A stretch of DNA of 64,000 bases from Asparagopsis taxiformis (Eukaryota; Rhodophyta; Florideophyceae; Bonnemaisoniales; Bonnemaisoniaceae). The notes below the pieces were generated by a model. The model was not told where the DNA came from. It made no database searches and worked only from the letters and a program-made list of their open reading frames with translations. Numbering within the stretch: position 1 is the first letter of the stretch; every line of letters begins with the position of its first letter. The stretch spans positions 81,503 to 145,502 of the forward strand of contig JALQPE010003059.1 in NCBI GenBank assembly GCA_030407315.1, read 5' to 3'. Shown here piece after piece: positions 10,443 through 21,694 of this stretch. The position numbers and the translations under genes were made by a program.

Positions 10443-11956
10443 GTACGAGATGAGCTGGAATTGCTCAGTTGTAGACGCTGAGCAGAGCTCGTTGATGACC
10501 TTCCTGGAAGATTTTTTTCTTAAAACTTTTTTGGCGCAAAGAGAGACGAACCAACAGTGAACATATCGGGATTGTTATGGTAAACATTTTTTTAGGAAAA
10601 CAGAAATAATCCACGTCCAGCAAGTTGATGTGGTGACGTGGTATTTTGGGTATGCGTTGCTGGATGAGCTGGGTCGTGCACTCTCAGGCACGTATGACAG
10701 AGGAGGTGTGGATGGCTTGTGGTTTGTACAACTTGTGTTCCAACGCATTACCTTAAATTTCGCGCGATTGGTTGTTGGTCGTCCATTCAACAGTTCACGT
10801 TCTTAACAACCTCAGTACAGAGTTGATAAAATAAACTTTTTGATAGCAAAACAAAGCATTGCGGAAACCGCAGAGTTCGTGAGGCACGTGCCTGCCCACA
10901 TTGTTGCCATAGTGGCGCTGCTGGATTCCGACAACACAACTATAGCCCTCCATTCTCGTTTTGCTCTGGTATGGCTGCTGACATCACGTACGACTCAAGT
11001 GACATGAAATCTGGGGATCAGCAGTGAGTGAGCGTTGCTGTCAATGAATTACTGGTTCGCGAGAACAATTCAATGCGAGTAAAATTATCCACTGGAAACC
11101 GTCTATACTTGAGGGTAAACCGCTCGTCGTTCAAAGTTCGTAGCACTTGGAGAAGTGTTTTGAGAAATTGTTGGAGAATAGAACTGCAGTTTCAATTGTT
11201 CCGCTATAATTGAAATAATAGGTTACTTTGGCAATGTCTCCTAGAGCCACAATTTCACTTTTATAAAAAGAATTGAATTAATACCAATCTTTGGATACCT
11301 CGTGTTGGGATATACGTATAACCAGGTGACATGCCAACTCTAATGTCTGCGCAGGCACAATGTGCTTTAGTCTAACACCTCGCGCTTGCCTTGGTCGACC
11401 TAGGCCAAACATTTCCTAATATCTGCTCTCATAGCGCGTCGAAAACCGGCTTTCCTACTCCCAGAGACGCGTTGTTTAGTCCCTATTATCTGAGATACCG
11501 TAGTACGATGTGAGCAACTCTTCGAACTAGATGACACGCTACAGTACAGTATCATCAATGTTCACCCTACTTGCAAACATATTATGCAACTGCGCTACGT
11601 CATCAACTACTTCTTCACTCATGGATATCCAATTGATGTAAGAACTCATATCACAAACATTTAATGCGAAGCATACTAAATTGGCTATTGAAGAACACGA
11701 AGCAAAGGATTTCAAATCAACAATGCATTAGTTCAAAGCACAGAAAAAAGAAATTACCAACTTTCAACTAGTGGCTAAACATACTACAGTTCGAGCTTCA
11801 TCCAGCTTACCATATGGGAGTGCGATGCTGAAAGAATGTGGTCGTGACGAGCGAACTAAAAACAAGCATCAGATAGAGGGGAGAACGGAGGGGACAATAC
11901 GGAGACATCACAATCTTACAACGATTCGAAACCTCACTATGCCGTTTGTTAAGGCA
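10443..11956. other. No gene seen
   Basis: Intergenic sequence between the YRDGISTF gene and the displaced 3' end of the cysteine-rich gene. Frames are short and unrecognisable. Confidence 0.5.
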
Positions 11957-12076
11957 TTATGCAGTCGTTGTAGTCGTCGTTGTAGTAGTAGTCGTCGTAG
12001 TAGTTGTAGTAGTGGTTGTCGTCGTAGTCGTCGTTGTTGTGGTTGTTGTAGGAGTAGTCGTCGTCGTCGTGGTGGT
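11957..12076 (-). pseudogene. Displaced 3' end of the Thr-rich secreted protein gene
   Basis: On the minus strand this segment encodes almost only threonine codons (ACN), with one proline, then Ala and a TAA stop at 11957-11959. The gene at 15229-16488 also runs into a Thr run where the retroelement begins. Taking out the element and one copy of the presumed 5-bp target duplication, the reading frame passes from one Thr run into the other without a shift. I therefore read it as the original C-terminus, cut off by the insertion. Low-complexity sequence makes the exact junction uncertain. Confidence 0.65.
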
Positions 12077-12456
12077 TTTTGAGTAACCGTAGGGCAGGAA
12101 TTGAATGCCGCTAGAGCTCTGACCTTTTTTATTTCAAGGGAGGTAAAGATAGCTAAAGTAGTGTAGCTTCCAGGACGGAATGGCGGTGAAATCATAGGGG
12201 GAAAGGGAAAAAGTAGAACGCTCTAATGGGATCGTACCTAGCACGCAGGAAGAGACAATTAAGATCGCTGCCAGGCCGTGGATGGAAGTGTGCCGACCGG
12301 ACAGCATGTTTGTCTACGTTCCCGCTTACCATAAGCGACCTGGAGGAGATAATAATTGCCACACATGTACTGTGCTCAACGCACCGTGTGCAGATCCATC
12401 AACCAGCAGTGCTAGATGGCAACACATACCTTGCGTACCAAAGGGGCGATGCAGCA
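12077..12456 (-). repeat. 3' LTR of the gypsy derivative
   Basis: About 380 bp, matching 14907-15286 at offset 2830. The end points are the outermost shared bases compatible with a TG start and the GTGGT flanks. The true 3' terminus could instead be at the CA a few bases inward. Confidence 0.75.
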
Positions 12457-12479
12457 GTCCTCTCTCTTAATGGCGAACG

Positions 12480-14897
12480 TTAGAAGGATGCTGCTTCTTT
12501 GGCCAAACGCTGGTCGTAAAATTGACTCAGGAAGGCGGAAATCATCTCAGGAATATCTTCACGCAGTACTTCTAATGGTTCCCAAGTTGGATCTTCATAA
12601 TCGAATCCTTTCCATTTTGTTTTCACCTCGTATCGGCCATAGTCATCATTGTAACGTAGATCCTGAAGCTCCTCCACGGTATTAAAGTGAGGATTGTTGT
12701 GGGCGATTGTATCCAAGAGTGTTTCACTGACGTTTAGACTTGAATCAGAATAGAATTTGAGTCGGTTTGCATGCACAAGTGCATGTGAGCCAGTGATGAG
12801 ATCTTCCAATTCATACACGTAATCAGATTCTGCCCTTGTAACCCTTCTTGGACCGCGCCATTTAACTCTAAGCTTATGACCATCATTGATTTGGCGTTGA
12901 GCAACTAAAACGTAGTCGCCAATCTCAAAATTGATTGGTAATACATGCGTTTTCCGGTTGTGAGCATCAACGGCCGCCTGTCTGCTTTTTGTTTTGCGCG
13001 CTGATACATCTCTATGCATCTCATCAATTGCTCTTATGAGACGCTCGATACCAATAAGCTTTTGAGCACGGATGAATTCGAGACTCTTCTGAACAGGTGT
13101 TTCCTTTGGAACAACGGATAACAAAGGGTGAGACGGAGTAATCCCAGTAAAGACAGTGATAGGAGCGTTTCCTCCCATACTTTCACGCTTAGAATGATTC
13201 AGCACGCTTTGTACCACCTTTGATACCTTCGGCCATTCTTTTTCAGATAAACGGAATTCGGAAAGTAATGATCGGGTTGCACGAAGTACTTGCTTGCATA
13301 CACTCTCTACTGTTCCATTAGATTGTGGACAGTAGGCAGTTGTAAAATGGTGACGCGTATGCATTGCACGGTTTAGGCCGTCCATCAACGCATTTTTGAA
13401 GTGTGATCCACGATCGGAAATCCAGTTAGGGGCGATTCCGAATAATGAAAACCACTTATGCAATGTTTCGACAGTAGTATTTGTGTCTGCCGCCGAGGAT
13501 GGCTCGAGCCAGACGAATGAAGAGGCGTCATCTTTGATAATTAATAAGTATATCTCACCAGAAATGCTTGGACCCATATATAGGTAGTCAAAGTGGATGA
13601 CCTCATTCGGCTTGTTGGAGTGAAGAGCGTGGCCCATGGGACGAGGCACACGATTTCCTCCAGTAGTGGATATGCAATGCAAACAACTCTTGCAGAAGGC
13701 ACTCACATCTTGCTTCAATCCTTTCCAATGAAAATATTCTTTGATGTGATTATACGTTGTGTTTTCCCCACGATGACCGCCGCTTCCACAATGAGCAATA
13801 ATGCAAATGCGCAATTGCAACTCTGTCGCATCAGCTGGAATCCATAATGCATTAGAAATGTGATAGTATATTCCATTCTTGAGTGTTGTAGGCACATGCT
13901 CCTTCCTTCCTTAATAGCAGCAGCCTGGGCAGCAATGATGTCGGCTATTTCTGGCCATGTGAAGTCTGGATCAAGATCAGGAGCGACAGGAGCAATAAAA
14001 AGGGATGATAAAGACGCACGATAGACATTAGATGAAACATGGCTCGAATGCGGTGCACCCCACCTCGAGAGTAGGTCAGCCCAGCAGTTCTCATCGCCTG
14101 GAATGTGTACTATCGTGTACCGGAAAGATGACATGCGCATTGCCCATCTTTCCACCTTAGTAAGGACATGTTTACCCATTGAGGGATTGGTTGACAATGG
14201 GTTGAACATGAAAACCAAATTCTTATGGTCCGTAAACAAATAGAATCCTTCCGGTCGAAGGAGTAAATAGTCCAACCTCATTACTGACTCCACAATGGCA
14301 TATGCCTCCTTTTCTACTGTAGACCACCGCGTGCTTGAGCCTGTAAATGAACCGGATATAAATGCAAGCGGTTCGTGGTTCTGATCTTCGTATAGTGCAT
14401 CCATATCGGATGCAGGTATTTGAGTCAATATACCAGCCCAATGGAGTTCTGATGCATCTGTGAACAGGCAAAGGAGCTTTGTAGGATCGGGATGTGCAAG
14501 TGTGGCTGCATTGCGTAATGCATTCTTGACCTGTTCGAGTGCTTCGTCTTGCTTTTTGCCCCATATAGACTGTAACGATACTTTTGAAACTGCTTTCCTT
14601 GTCCTACTGCCCGCCTGCTCATATACTGCTTCCAATGTAATCCTTAGTTCATCCATTATCTTGTTAAACTCTGGAATTGTCTGCTTCATCCATGTGGCTG
14701 CACAGACAAATTGTTGCAGTTCTGCCCCTGTACTGGGCTTTGTCAACTCCAGTAGCCCATTCAATCGAGATGGATCCATGCGTACACCTTCCTTGCTTAT
14801 TAATCTCCCGCACCATCGTACTGTATGTAAGTATAACTGGCACTTCTGTGCATGTAGCTTCAAATTGTTCCGCCTGCATATTTGAAAGAACTTACGA
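12480..14897 (-). pseudogene. Gypsy pol fragment: late RT, RNase H, integrase, chromodomain
   Basis: The first frame (13715-14863 and slightly upstream) starts in the thumb of reverse transcriptase (LRKFFQICRRNNLKLHAQKC). RNase H follows with acids in LFTDASELHW, VEKEAYAIVES and LFTDHKNL. The second frame (12480-13895) carries the integrase finger (H and C residues ending FCKSCLHC), the catalytic core (IHFDYLYMGPS, WISDRGSHF, QSNGTVESV give D, D, E) and a C-terminal chromodomain (YEVKTKWKGFDYEDPTWEPLE, shown as its core). The frames are out of register by one base at about 13900-13912, where the four-base unit AAGG is repeated. A slippage indel probably separated them. With gag and early pol missing, the copy cannot act alone. 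Confidence 0.85.
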
Positions 14898-14906
14898 AGT
14901 GATCAC

Positions 14907-15286
14907 TTTTGAGTAACCGTAGGGCAGGAATTGAATGCCGCTAGAGCTCTGACCTTTTTTATTTCAAGGGAGGTAAAGATAGCTAAAGTAGTGTAGCTTC
15001 CAGGACGGAATGGCGGTGAAATCATAGGGGGAAAGGGAAAAAGTAGAACGCTCTAATGGGATCGTACCTAGCACGCAGGAAGAGACAATTAAGATCGCTG
15101 CCAGGCCGTGGATGGAAGTGTGCCGACCGGACAGCATGTTTGTCTACGTTCCCGCTTACCATAAGCGACCTGGAGGAGATAATAATTGCCACACATGTAC
15201 TGTGCTCAACGCACCGTGTGCAGATCCATCAACCAGCAGTGCTAGATGGCAACACATACCTTGCGTACCAAAGGGGCGATGCAGCA
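14907..15286 (-). repeat. 5' LTR of the gypsy derivative
   Basis: Second copy of the 380-bp repeat. It provides the artificial last 14 or so codons and the stop of the interrupted Thr-rich gene. Confidence 0.75.
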
Positions 15287-16488
15287 GTGGTGGTGGTCGT
15301 CGTCGTCGTTGTTGGGAAAGTACCTGCTGTCATGACTGTAGTCACGGTTGTGGGCATCATGGCCCCTGTAGTGGTCGCAGTTGCTGCAGTAGTTACTGCT
15401 GTAGCAGCTGTTGTAACTGTAATCGGTTGAATAGTCACCGTGCCTGTTGCAGGCATTGTGAAAGTAACTGGAGCCATAGTAGTTACAACTGTAACAGGCG
15501 CCGGCATAGTTGCCATGGTTATAGGGGCTGCTGTTACAGGTACAGTCACTGGAGCTGCTGTTGTTACCACCACTGTTACTGCAGGTGCCGTAGTAACAAC
15601 GGTAACTGGCTGGACAGTTCCTATGGTTGTGACAGGGGCAGCAGTAACTGGAGCAGCAGTTACGGGGGCTGTAGTAACCGGAGCAGCGGTTACAGGAGCA
15701 GCAGTTACGGGGGCTGCAGTAACCGGAGCAGCGGTTACAGGGGCTGCAGTAACTGGAGCAGCAGTTACGGGGGCTGCAGTGACTGGGGTAGTTGGAGGGG
15801 CAGGGGTAACTGGAAGAGGAGCGGGCATCGGCACAACCAAGGTAGACAGAACTGCAGGGGTGAACGTTTGCGTGACGGTTACGACAGCGACTGGACTGAA
15901 TACGAGGGTTCTCGGTCCAAAGGTAGCACGGAAGTTTGGAAGAGCTCGGACAGTTCCAAAAGCGGTGATAAAGACAGCCCTGGGAACACCACCGGGGCAC
16001 ACAGCTACACTTATAAAGATTGTACATCCACTGCTGTCGGCAATGAAGCTAGCTGTAGTGCATCGGAATCCTTGGGCGAAATAACTTGCCAGGAGAGTCG
16101 AAGCAGTAAGACGACAAGCGGAAACGGCATCTGAAGTTCCTCCAATGAACGGCCCAGTCAAGACTGGGGGTGAAATGATAATAGGACCGAAGCCACCGCC
16201 ACCACCACCACCGCCACCTCTTCGTGCTCGACAGGAAAATCCGCGGCGATTTCTTCTTCGTCGTCGAATGGTGCAGTTGCGTTGTCGGCCGACAAAGCAA
16301 CGATTGGGGGCATTTTGGCAATCGCGAATTGCACGCCTGCGATTAAGGCGGCAAATATTCGGACATCGACGCCTTTGGCGGGAAACAATGCCGGAGAGGG
16401 AGATATCAGCAGGTTGAGCTTCCTCCACCACAATGGAGTTAGTCAAACATGCCAGAAGAGCAAAAAGGAGAATAACGCTGAACTTCAT
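15229..16488 (-). CDS. Secreted ten-cysteine protein with mucin-like PVTAA repeats, 3' end replaced by an LTR
   Basis: 419 codons from ATG at 16488. Residues 1-18 form a clear signal peptide (MKFSVILLFALLACLTNS). Ten cysteines follow at about 42, 46, 57, 64, 72, 86, 125, 143, 155 and 164, matching the spacing in three paralogues in this window. There is an Arg-rich stretch at 75-83 and nine consecutive Gly at 91-99. From about residue 215 the protein is Pro/Thr/Val/Ala-rich, with more than a dozen P-V-T-A-A type repeats, then a Thr run. The final codons and the stop at 15229 lie inside an LTR. The native end was probably the Thr-rich segment at 11957-12071. Likely an extracellular protein with an O-glycosylated stalk (inference). 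I do not recognise the cysteine domain. TATAAAG lies about 80 bp upstream of the ATG. Confidence 0.8.
   Translation of the reverse strand: MKFSVILLFALLACLTNSIVVEEAQPADISLSGIVSRQRRRCPNICRLNRRRAIRDCQNAPNRCFVGRQRNCTIRRRRRNRRGFSCRARRGGGGGGGGGFGPIIISPPVLTGPFIGGTSDAVSACRLTASTLLASYFAQGFRCTTASFIADSSGCTIFISVAVCPGGVPRAVFITAFGTVRALPNFRATFGPRTLVFSPVAVVTVTQTFTPAVLSTLVVPMPAPLPVTPAPPTTPVTAAPVTAAPVTAAPVTAAPVTAAPVTAAPVTAAPVTTAPVTAAPVTAAPVTTIGTVQPVTVVTTAPAVTVVVTTAAPVTVPVTAAPITMATMPAPVTVVTTMAPVTFTMPATGTVTIQPITVTTAATAVTTAATATTTGAMMPTTVTTVMTAGTFPTTTTTTTTTAASPLWYARYVLPSSTAG
15640..15800. repeat. 15-bp minisatellite coding for PVTAA repeats
   Basis: Within the cysteine-rich gene about ten imperfect 15-base units alternate between GGAGCAGCAGTTAC and GGGGCTGCAGTAAC variants (plus-strand reading). 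Each encodes P-V-T-A-A or a close variant. Such repeats are prone to length change. Confidence 0.7.
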
Positions 16489-16566
16489 GATAGGCGTGGA
16501 TCTTTGCCGCGATGTAAAAGCTGTAGATGAGCTGCTTTAGAAAACATGGACGGGCGCGTGAGGATG

Positions 16567-16574
16567 CCTTTATA
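16567..16574 (-). promoter_or_regulatory. TATA box of the PVTAA-repeat protein gene
   Basis: TATAAAGG on the minus strand, about 79 bp before the ATG at 16488. Confidence 0.55.
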
Positions 16575-18764
16575 GAATTTGGAACGAGCGAGACAGCTGT
16601 AGATTTCTGGACAGCATTGCCGAAAGTATGTTCGTCGGAGGAGTGGTCTACAGGATAGAGATTGAAGTAATGGTTTTAGGAGGTGTATACTGATTTGGCG
16701 TGCTGGAATGACGGTCAACGGCTTATACTATGTTTGCTATTGACTTGATATATGAGGATGATTGTTTGGTGTTTGTTTCAAATCCAATTCTGAGGTGGGA
16801 GGAATGTGTAGTAGGAGGATTCGATTTTCGATAAGGCAGGTAAGGAAGGTTATGGAAAGGGTTAAGTGCCTGTGATGGAAAGAATGGGTCAGAGTGATGA
16901 TGGTGGCGTAACATAGCAGAATTGGACGGTATTGATATGAATGCAATGTACAGCAATAGGTGATAAGAGTGCATTGATGGCGGGAATTATGGTATTAGAG
17001 CGTATATAAGTTAGAGTTGAAATTCCTTTACTTTCAGGGAAACGTGAAATGGATCTACAGGGATGACGACAGGTGGCGGGCTGAAACATTATCATTCTTT
17101 GGGTTGACTACAAGCGAGTTGGTTGTCTGTGGATGGTGTGCACTTGGAAGGTTCGGGAAGTGTGTTACATTCGATAAAAGATCTAACGAGAAGAATTACA
17201 GTTGTGCATAAATGGTCGTGATAACAAGCGAGTGGCACTCGCAACACAGTACTGGGCATGAGTAGGGGCCAAAGTGCTTCGAGTTTCATCAGATCCTATA
17301 TAACAGATGTGTCGAGGTGTTCGTCATTACTCGTTCAAAAACTCTGTTTTGGTGCGTTTTCCTGCTATGCACGCGAAATAGTATATATACGCTGAACCGA
17401 CCGCCTCACGGCGGTGGTATAGTAACCACATATTGAGAAATAAGGAACGTTAGGTTCGCTATTGTGCAAACTTTCGTTTGTTTTCATTTTCTGCCATTCC
17501 TGAGAGAAGTTTGCCAATCATATGGTCGCCTGCGTACGGTCTTGCGTCAGAAGCTCACTTATGATATGTTGCATACTTGACTTTGTTGACGATTCATTTT
17601 CCTCATCCTGCGGCCTGTCTTTCAGGATTAAACATGAGAGGTGATACATCAGCAGTGGACACGGATCGAATCCAGCACTGCAACAGTTCGAGGAGATTCA
17701 CTTCAAAGGTTTTATACATTCTTCCGTGTTCATCAAGATATGGACATCATCATGATGATTACCTTCACAATGGATGCTGTGTTGATAAATTTCCAGTGCA
17801 CCAATTCGAAATCGCATCATACGGTACTGCCAGAACCAAGCAAAAAGGGTTTTTGAGCGCCAATTCGAACACGCCAAGCTGAGCAAAGGTATTTGTTTCT
17901 CAAAGTGATGAATTGTTCGAGACTCGTTTTTGATAGTGGCAAATGAATGGATCGAGACACAATGATAAAAAAAGTCTTTTCCAGAGCGTAAGGGAAATTC
18001 AAACCGTGAACAAGTAATGGTGCTTGAGCAACAACTTCCGCATGTATGATACAGGGTGGCAGGATGAACAAGTTGATATCATTCACGTGATGGTTCGATG
18101 AGATAATGCGGTGTCCCCGAATTCGTTGTTGGGTGTAGGTTTCACAGGCAAATAACTGGAACACGATGGCGTAGATAGAGGAGGAGCTAAACGGCACCCA
18201 CGAGATGCGATGATTAATGTAGGGAGGCCTCTTGTGAGCCATTAATACCAAGATTTCTGATTAATGTGATACTACGTTAGCATTAATGTTTTAGGACAGC
18301 TGCCCCAGAATCAATCGATGAACAGTGGATACTGATTACAAAATTTTATCAGCGATGACTGCGATTAAACCGTGCAGTTGAAACGAGTACAGAAAGCGTC
18401 TCGTCTCGGTTCTAGCCGAGCCGATTAGCGGATAAACTACAGTATGCTTGGATGCACTCTATATCGCCGCTCCAATGAAGTCTAGTTTCTCGCTGTGTTC
18501 GGTGTTTTACATTCAACGAGGTTTGACAACGCTTCCAAATTACATCTGGTCTGTTTCCGCGCTCCAATTGGCCTGCTTACATCATATTACAACAACAGTA
18601 GCACACTTGAGATGTTGGCAAGGATGTAGCAAGGCGAAATTGCTCAATTATTGATGCAATCGCTTTTTGTGTCCTCTGATTAATCGCGTTTTAGACAGCG
18701 AGCTGTACATCGTGCGTGGACAATGCCAAATGACAAACGTTGCCTTATCACCGTAGGGAAAATG
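16575..18764. other. No gene seen
   Basis: About 2.2 kb upstream of the PVTAA-repeat gene. Several frames of 60-144 codons exist on both strands, none with a recognisable domain, repeat or convincing signal peptide. Confidence 0.5.
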
Positions 18765-18977
18765 TTAATCGTTATGAAACTGTTCAGCTTTCACGACTGG
18801 ATTATAAGCGCCGGGTCGGTGAAATCGAAACGCGAGTAACGATGTCGAGATACCATTCTCCAGAGGTACTGATGGACACCAGTCGATAGTATCGGGAAGC
18901 TCATCCAAGTCGGCTTGGTCGCTCAAAGCAGATATGTATGGACAGCTGTCCTTGATCCATCCCATTAAAAAATTCAT
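18765..18977 (-). CDS. Possible divergent GIST-motif protein (70 aa)
   Basis: From the ATG at 18977 the frame encodes 70 residues ending VVKAEQFHND. Residues 43-56 read V-P-L-E-N-G-I-S-T-S-L-L-A-F, which can be aligned with YRDGISTFML of the three clear family members at a similar distance from the N-terminus. The gene lies about 0.8 kb downstream, on the same strand, of a ten-cysteine gene, the position a family member takes elsewhere. Against it: the N-terminus is not basic, only G-I-S-T is fully shared, and no TATA box was seen. It may be a diverged or dead copy, or chance. Confidence 0.25.
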   Translation of the reverse strand: MNFLMGWIKDSCPYISALSDQADLDELPDTIDWCPSVPLENGISTSLLAFRFHRPGAYNPVVKAEQFHND

Positions 18978-19806
18978 ATTTTTGAAAACAGGATAATTCA
19001 CTGCTCACGTGCCTGGCGGGGCGCGGTCGTTTTCGTGCCTCCACCACCGGTTCCACCTTGTCTTCGGTGCTGCGCACCTCGGTGTCATGTCGTTGTCGAA
19101 AAGACCACACATCAGAACCTGAAGCTTTTCCCTACTCTTTCATATCTTATTCCTCAGACGCATGGCATCCTCGCGGAAACCGCATGGATTACTCATCGGC
19201 TGATACATTCATCAAAATTATAAATTCGGATGAATTGAACATTTCTCGATGCGACTACGACCTCACCCGATGAGCTGCGTGTGAGGACTAACCTACTTCA
19301 AATATCTTCGACATCACGAAAAGCACGTCAGCCAGTGGTGTACTTCGCATCAATTCCGTCCCTTCAAATGTGAAGACGTCAAATTTTACAGTTTCAAGCT
19401 GGCCCCATATGCTGCATCCCCAATCTCATTTTCTACATGTTGCTCGCTTTGAAGAAGTCATATCAGGAAATGCAACTGGATGATGGTTTTTGGAAGCCTC
19501 TGAAAGGTTCTGTTCGTCTACTGTTAGGTTTATCCTTTGTGGCAAAGTCAGGTGATATGACTATAAGCTATTCCTCTACGATTCTAATGTGATCCGAGCC
19601 TGATTTACGTACTAAAGCATGAATCTACAAGACCGCATGCCAAACTGTTGTCTTCAACCGTTGCTGATCTGTGCCAGGATGTCCCGCAGAAATCCAAGCT
19701 CTCTGGCAACTGAATATTCAACACCTCGATTGTGTAGTAATGCTTTTCAACGGTACATACGGAGCGTTCGTGCATGAATCAGCTATGCGATCACTGGTTG
19801 CAAACT
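18978..19806. other. No gene seen
   Basis: Intergenic sequence between the doubtful GIST-motif frame and the cysteine-rich gene. Short frames only. Confidence 0.5.
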
Positions 19807-20415
19807 CTAAGCTGTGTTCACAGCGGCTCCAGATAAACGCAGAATAATACCAGATATTGCCGATAGAATGGGGATAATACTTGACCTGGAGAATGTGCGA
19901 TTGAAATTTGGGACATTGCGTAGATTCTGCAGAGCATTTGAAAAGATAATCTTCGGAACACTACCCGTGCATCTATTTGGGTTAACAAGGATAGTGCACA
20001 TATCGTTCGTAACCGAAGACCTGAATTTCGCACATCTGAAACCTTGATTTCGAAAACTCATAGCTAAACCATCTTCAGCTGTCCTGCAAGCCTCCGAAGC
20101 GGATGAACTTCCGCCGATGAAACGCCCTTGGCCTGATGATGGGATAATTTGTTTGCTGCAGGAAAATCCAGAGCGGAGACGCGCTCTCGTTCCGGATGGG
20201 CATCTTTGAACTGTGCAGTCGACTCTCATTCCTCTGCAGTTTCTTATCGCTGCTTGTCGATTATCTTGACAGACATTTGGGCATGAAGAATCCCGGCGGT
20301 GCGATACTGTCTCGGAAAGACGAGAAGCGTGGGTGGTGTTCATATGGGAATTGCATTGGGCGTTTGTCAGATACAGGAGAAAAGAGAGAATGGCAATGAT
20401 ATTTCTGGGATTCAT
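19807..20415 (-). CDS. Secreted ten-cysteine protein (202 aa)
   Basis: The ATG at 20415 is chosen because it places a signal peptide at the N-terminus (MNPRNIIAILSFLLYLTNAQ). An ATG three codons earlier is equally possible, and the frame stays open further upstream without similarity. Cysteines fall at about 45, 49, 60, 67, 72, 86, 110, 128, 140 and 149. Gaps of 3, 10, 6, 4, 13, 23, 17, 11 and 8 residues match the paralogue at 15229-16488 except for two loops. Shared motifs are CPNVC, RSGFSC, FIGGSS, FRNQGFRC and the NAL...F..TF region near 160-175. There is no Thr/Pro-rich stalk; the protein ends with a short hydrophobic tail. Probably extracellular. Family unknown to me. Confidence 0.75.
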   Translation of the reverse strand: MNPRNIIAILSFLLYLTNAQCNSHMNTTHASRLSETVSHRRDSSCPNVCQDNRQAAIRNCRGMRVDCTVQRCPSGTRARLRSGFSCSKQIIPSSGQGRFIGGSSSASEACRTAEDGLAMSFRNQGFRCAKFRSSVTNDMCTILVNPNRCTGSVPKIIFSNALQNLRNVPNFNRTFSRSSIIPILSAISGIILRLSGAAVNTA

Positions 20416-20570
20416 GATCGACATCTTTTGTTCACAAGGAAATCGTGGATGCTTATTTTGAGGGATGAGTAGATATAGTTGTTGAGTGGTGAGAACATCT
20501 CTCCAGAAAACTGCTGTTGGTACAGGACGGAAGTGATGTGGTGAGGTTGCCAAAAGTGTTAGCTATTCCA

Positions 20571-20580
20571 GATATTATAT
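20571..20580 (-). promoter_or_regulatory. Possible TATA element of the gene at 19807-20415
   Basis: ATATAATATC on the minus strand, about 157 bp before the chosen ATG. That is further than in the other genes, so the call is weak. Confidence 0.3.
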
Positions 20581-21691
20581 CAATGTGCATACATTGTGTC
20601 TTCTTAAGGGGAACATGCCACTGTCGGGTGATCTCATTTATGACCCTCACTGATATACGATATGTGCAGATTGCACTCCATTGCAAAAGATAATGCGAAG
20701 AATGCAGAATCGAAAAGCTTTTCGGCTTGGCTTTTTTTGAGGGGGAACATGGCGGTACTTTCATGAGTGGGGCTATCAGGGCGAAGCTACAGACAGCTTG
20801 GGTTTGTTCGCAACACGTCTTTCGAAATATATCTGGAAAGAGATGGAATATACGTAGTCTCTCGAAACGGGATTCAACAAGTATTAATATGAATGCAGGA
20901 ATTGAATGCGTCTTGAGGTATCCTCTCGCAAAGGAACTCGTGAACTTTTCTCTCCTTACCGTGGAAAGCTACTTGCGTATGGTTTGAACAGATAACATTG
21001 TTCGCACTATGAATTAACTAATCCTAGCACGAAATGCCATCGGTGAGCATATACTACTTGGAATTAACGCTGTGTTTGCAGTGAGAGCTCAGATCAGAAT
21101 ATAGCTTCTACCAGACACAAGACCCAACAAATGAGCGGGTGAAGTAATCCATAGTCTAAGACAATTCCACTCGAAATGAAGAGCTCATCATATCACTTCG
21201 CTAAAAAGTGCCTGTAATGCGGTGGCACAGCCTGCAAAAGAGCATGGCAGGTTGTGGAACGTACTTCCAAACTCTGACACTCTTGGCATATCCGCAGTAT
21301 GTTCGACGTCGATTCGTATGACAACATGCTTCAATGTCTGAATTTTACGTCGTGGCTGCACGCTTGCGTCTGCGCCAATCCTTATATGTTCTGTCCAAGA
21401 ACTATGCAGCATCTGGTTTGTCTCATAATTCATGAATATGTGGCGTTAGTGACTTTTGCTGACGAGAGCGTTTTACACGAATTGGTGGCACATCATGCTT
21501 TTCAATAATTTGGACTTAATGCGGTGCATCGTTTCATCGGGCGTTACGAATACTGGTTGATAGCAAGCATGAGACTGCGGCATTGAACATCTGATCTTGT
21601 GTTCAGGTTTTGTTTGGTAAACAGAATTTGAATATCTCCACTACGAAACAATCAAATCCTGGACAAGAACTTCACAGCATGGATCGGAGAC
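20581..21691. other. No gene seen
   Basis: Intergenic sequence up to the left end of the Harbinger-type transposon. Frames of up to 86 codons are unrecognisable. Confidence 0.5.
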
Positions 21692-21694
21692 ATA

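Larger units (their letters stand above)
12077..15286 (-). mobile_element. Ty3/gypsy chromodomain LTR element, internally deleted
   Basis: Two direct repeats of about 380 bp flank a minus-strand pol fragment. By eye they align at a constant offset of 2830 with no difference noted. The repeats start with TG in element orientation. A purine run (AAGAGAGGA) precedes the 3' LTR, as expected of a polypurine tract. GTGGT adjoins both outer ends (12072-12076 and 15287-15291) and may be the 5-bp target duplication, although the site is GTG-rich so this is weak. Internal sequence starts late in reverse transcriptase directly behind the 5' LTR: gag, protease and most of reverse transcriptase are gone. 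Near-identical LTRs argue for a recent insertion. Confidence 0.8.

Noticed and set aside
15440..16084. 214- and 340-codon plus-strand ORFs over the PVTAA gene
   Set aside because: Repetitive VTGAA or Cys/Ser-rich translations are by-products of the 15-bp minisatellite on the other strand.
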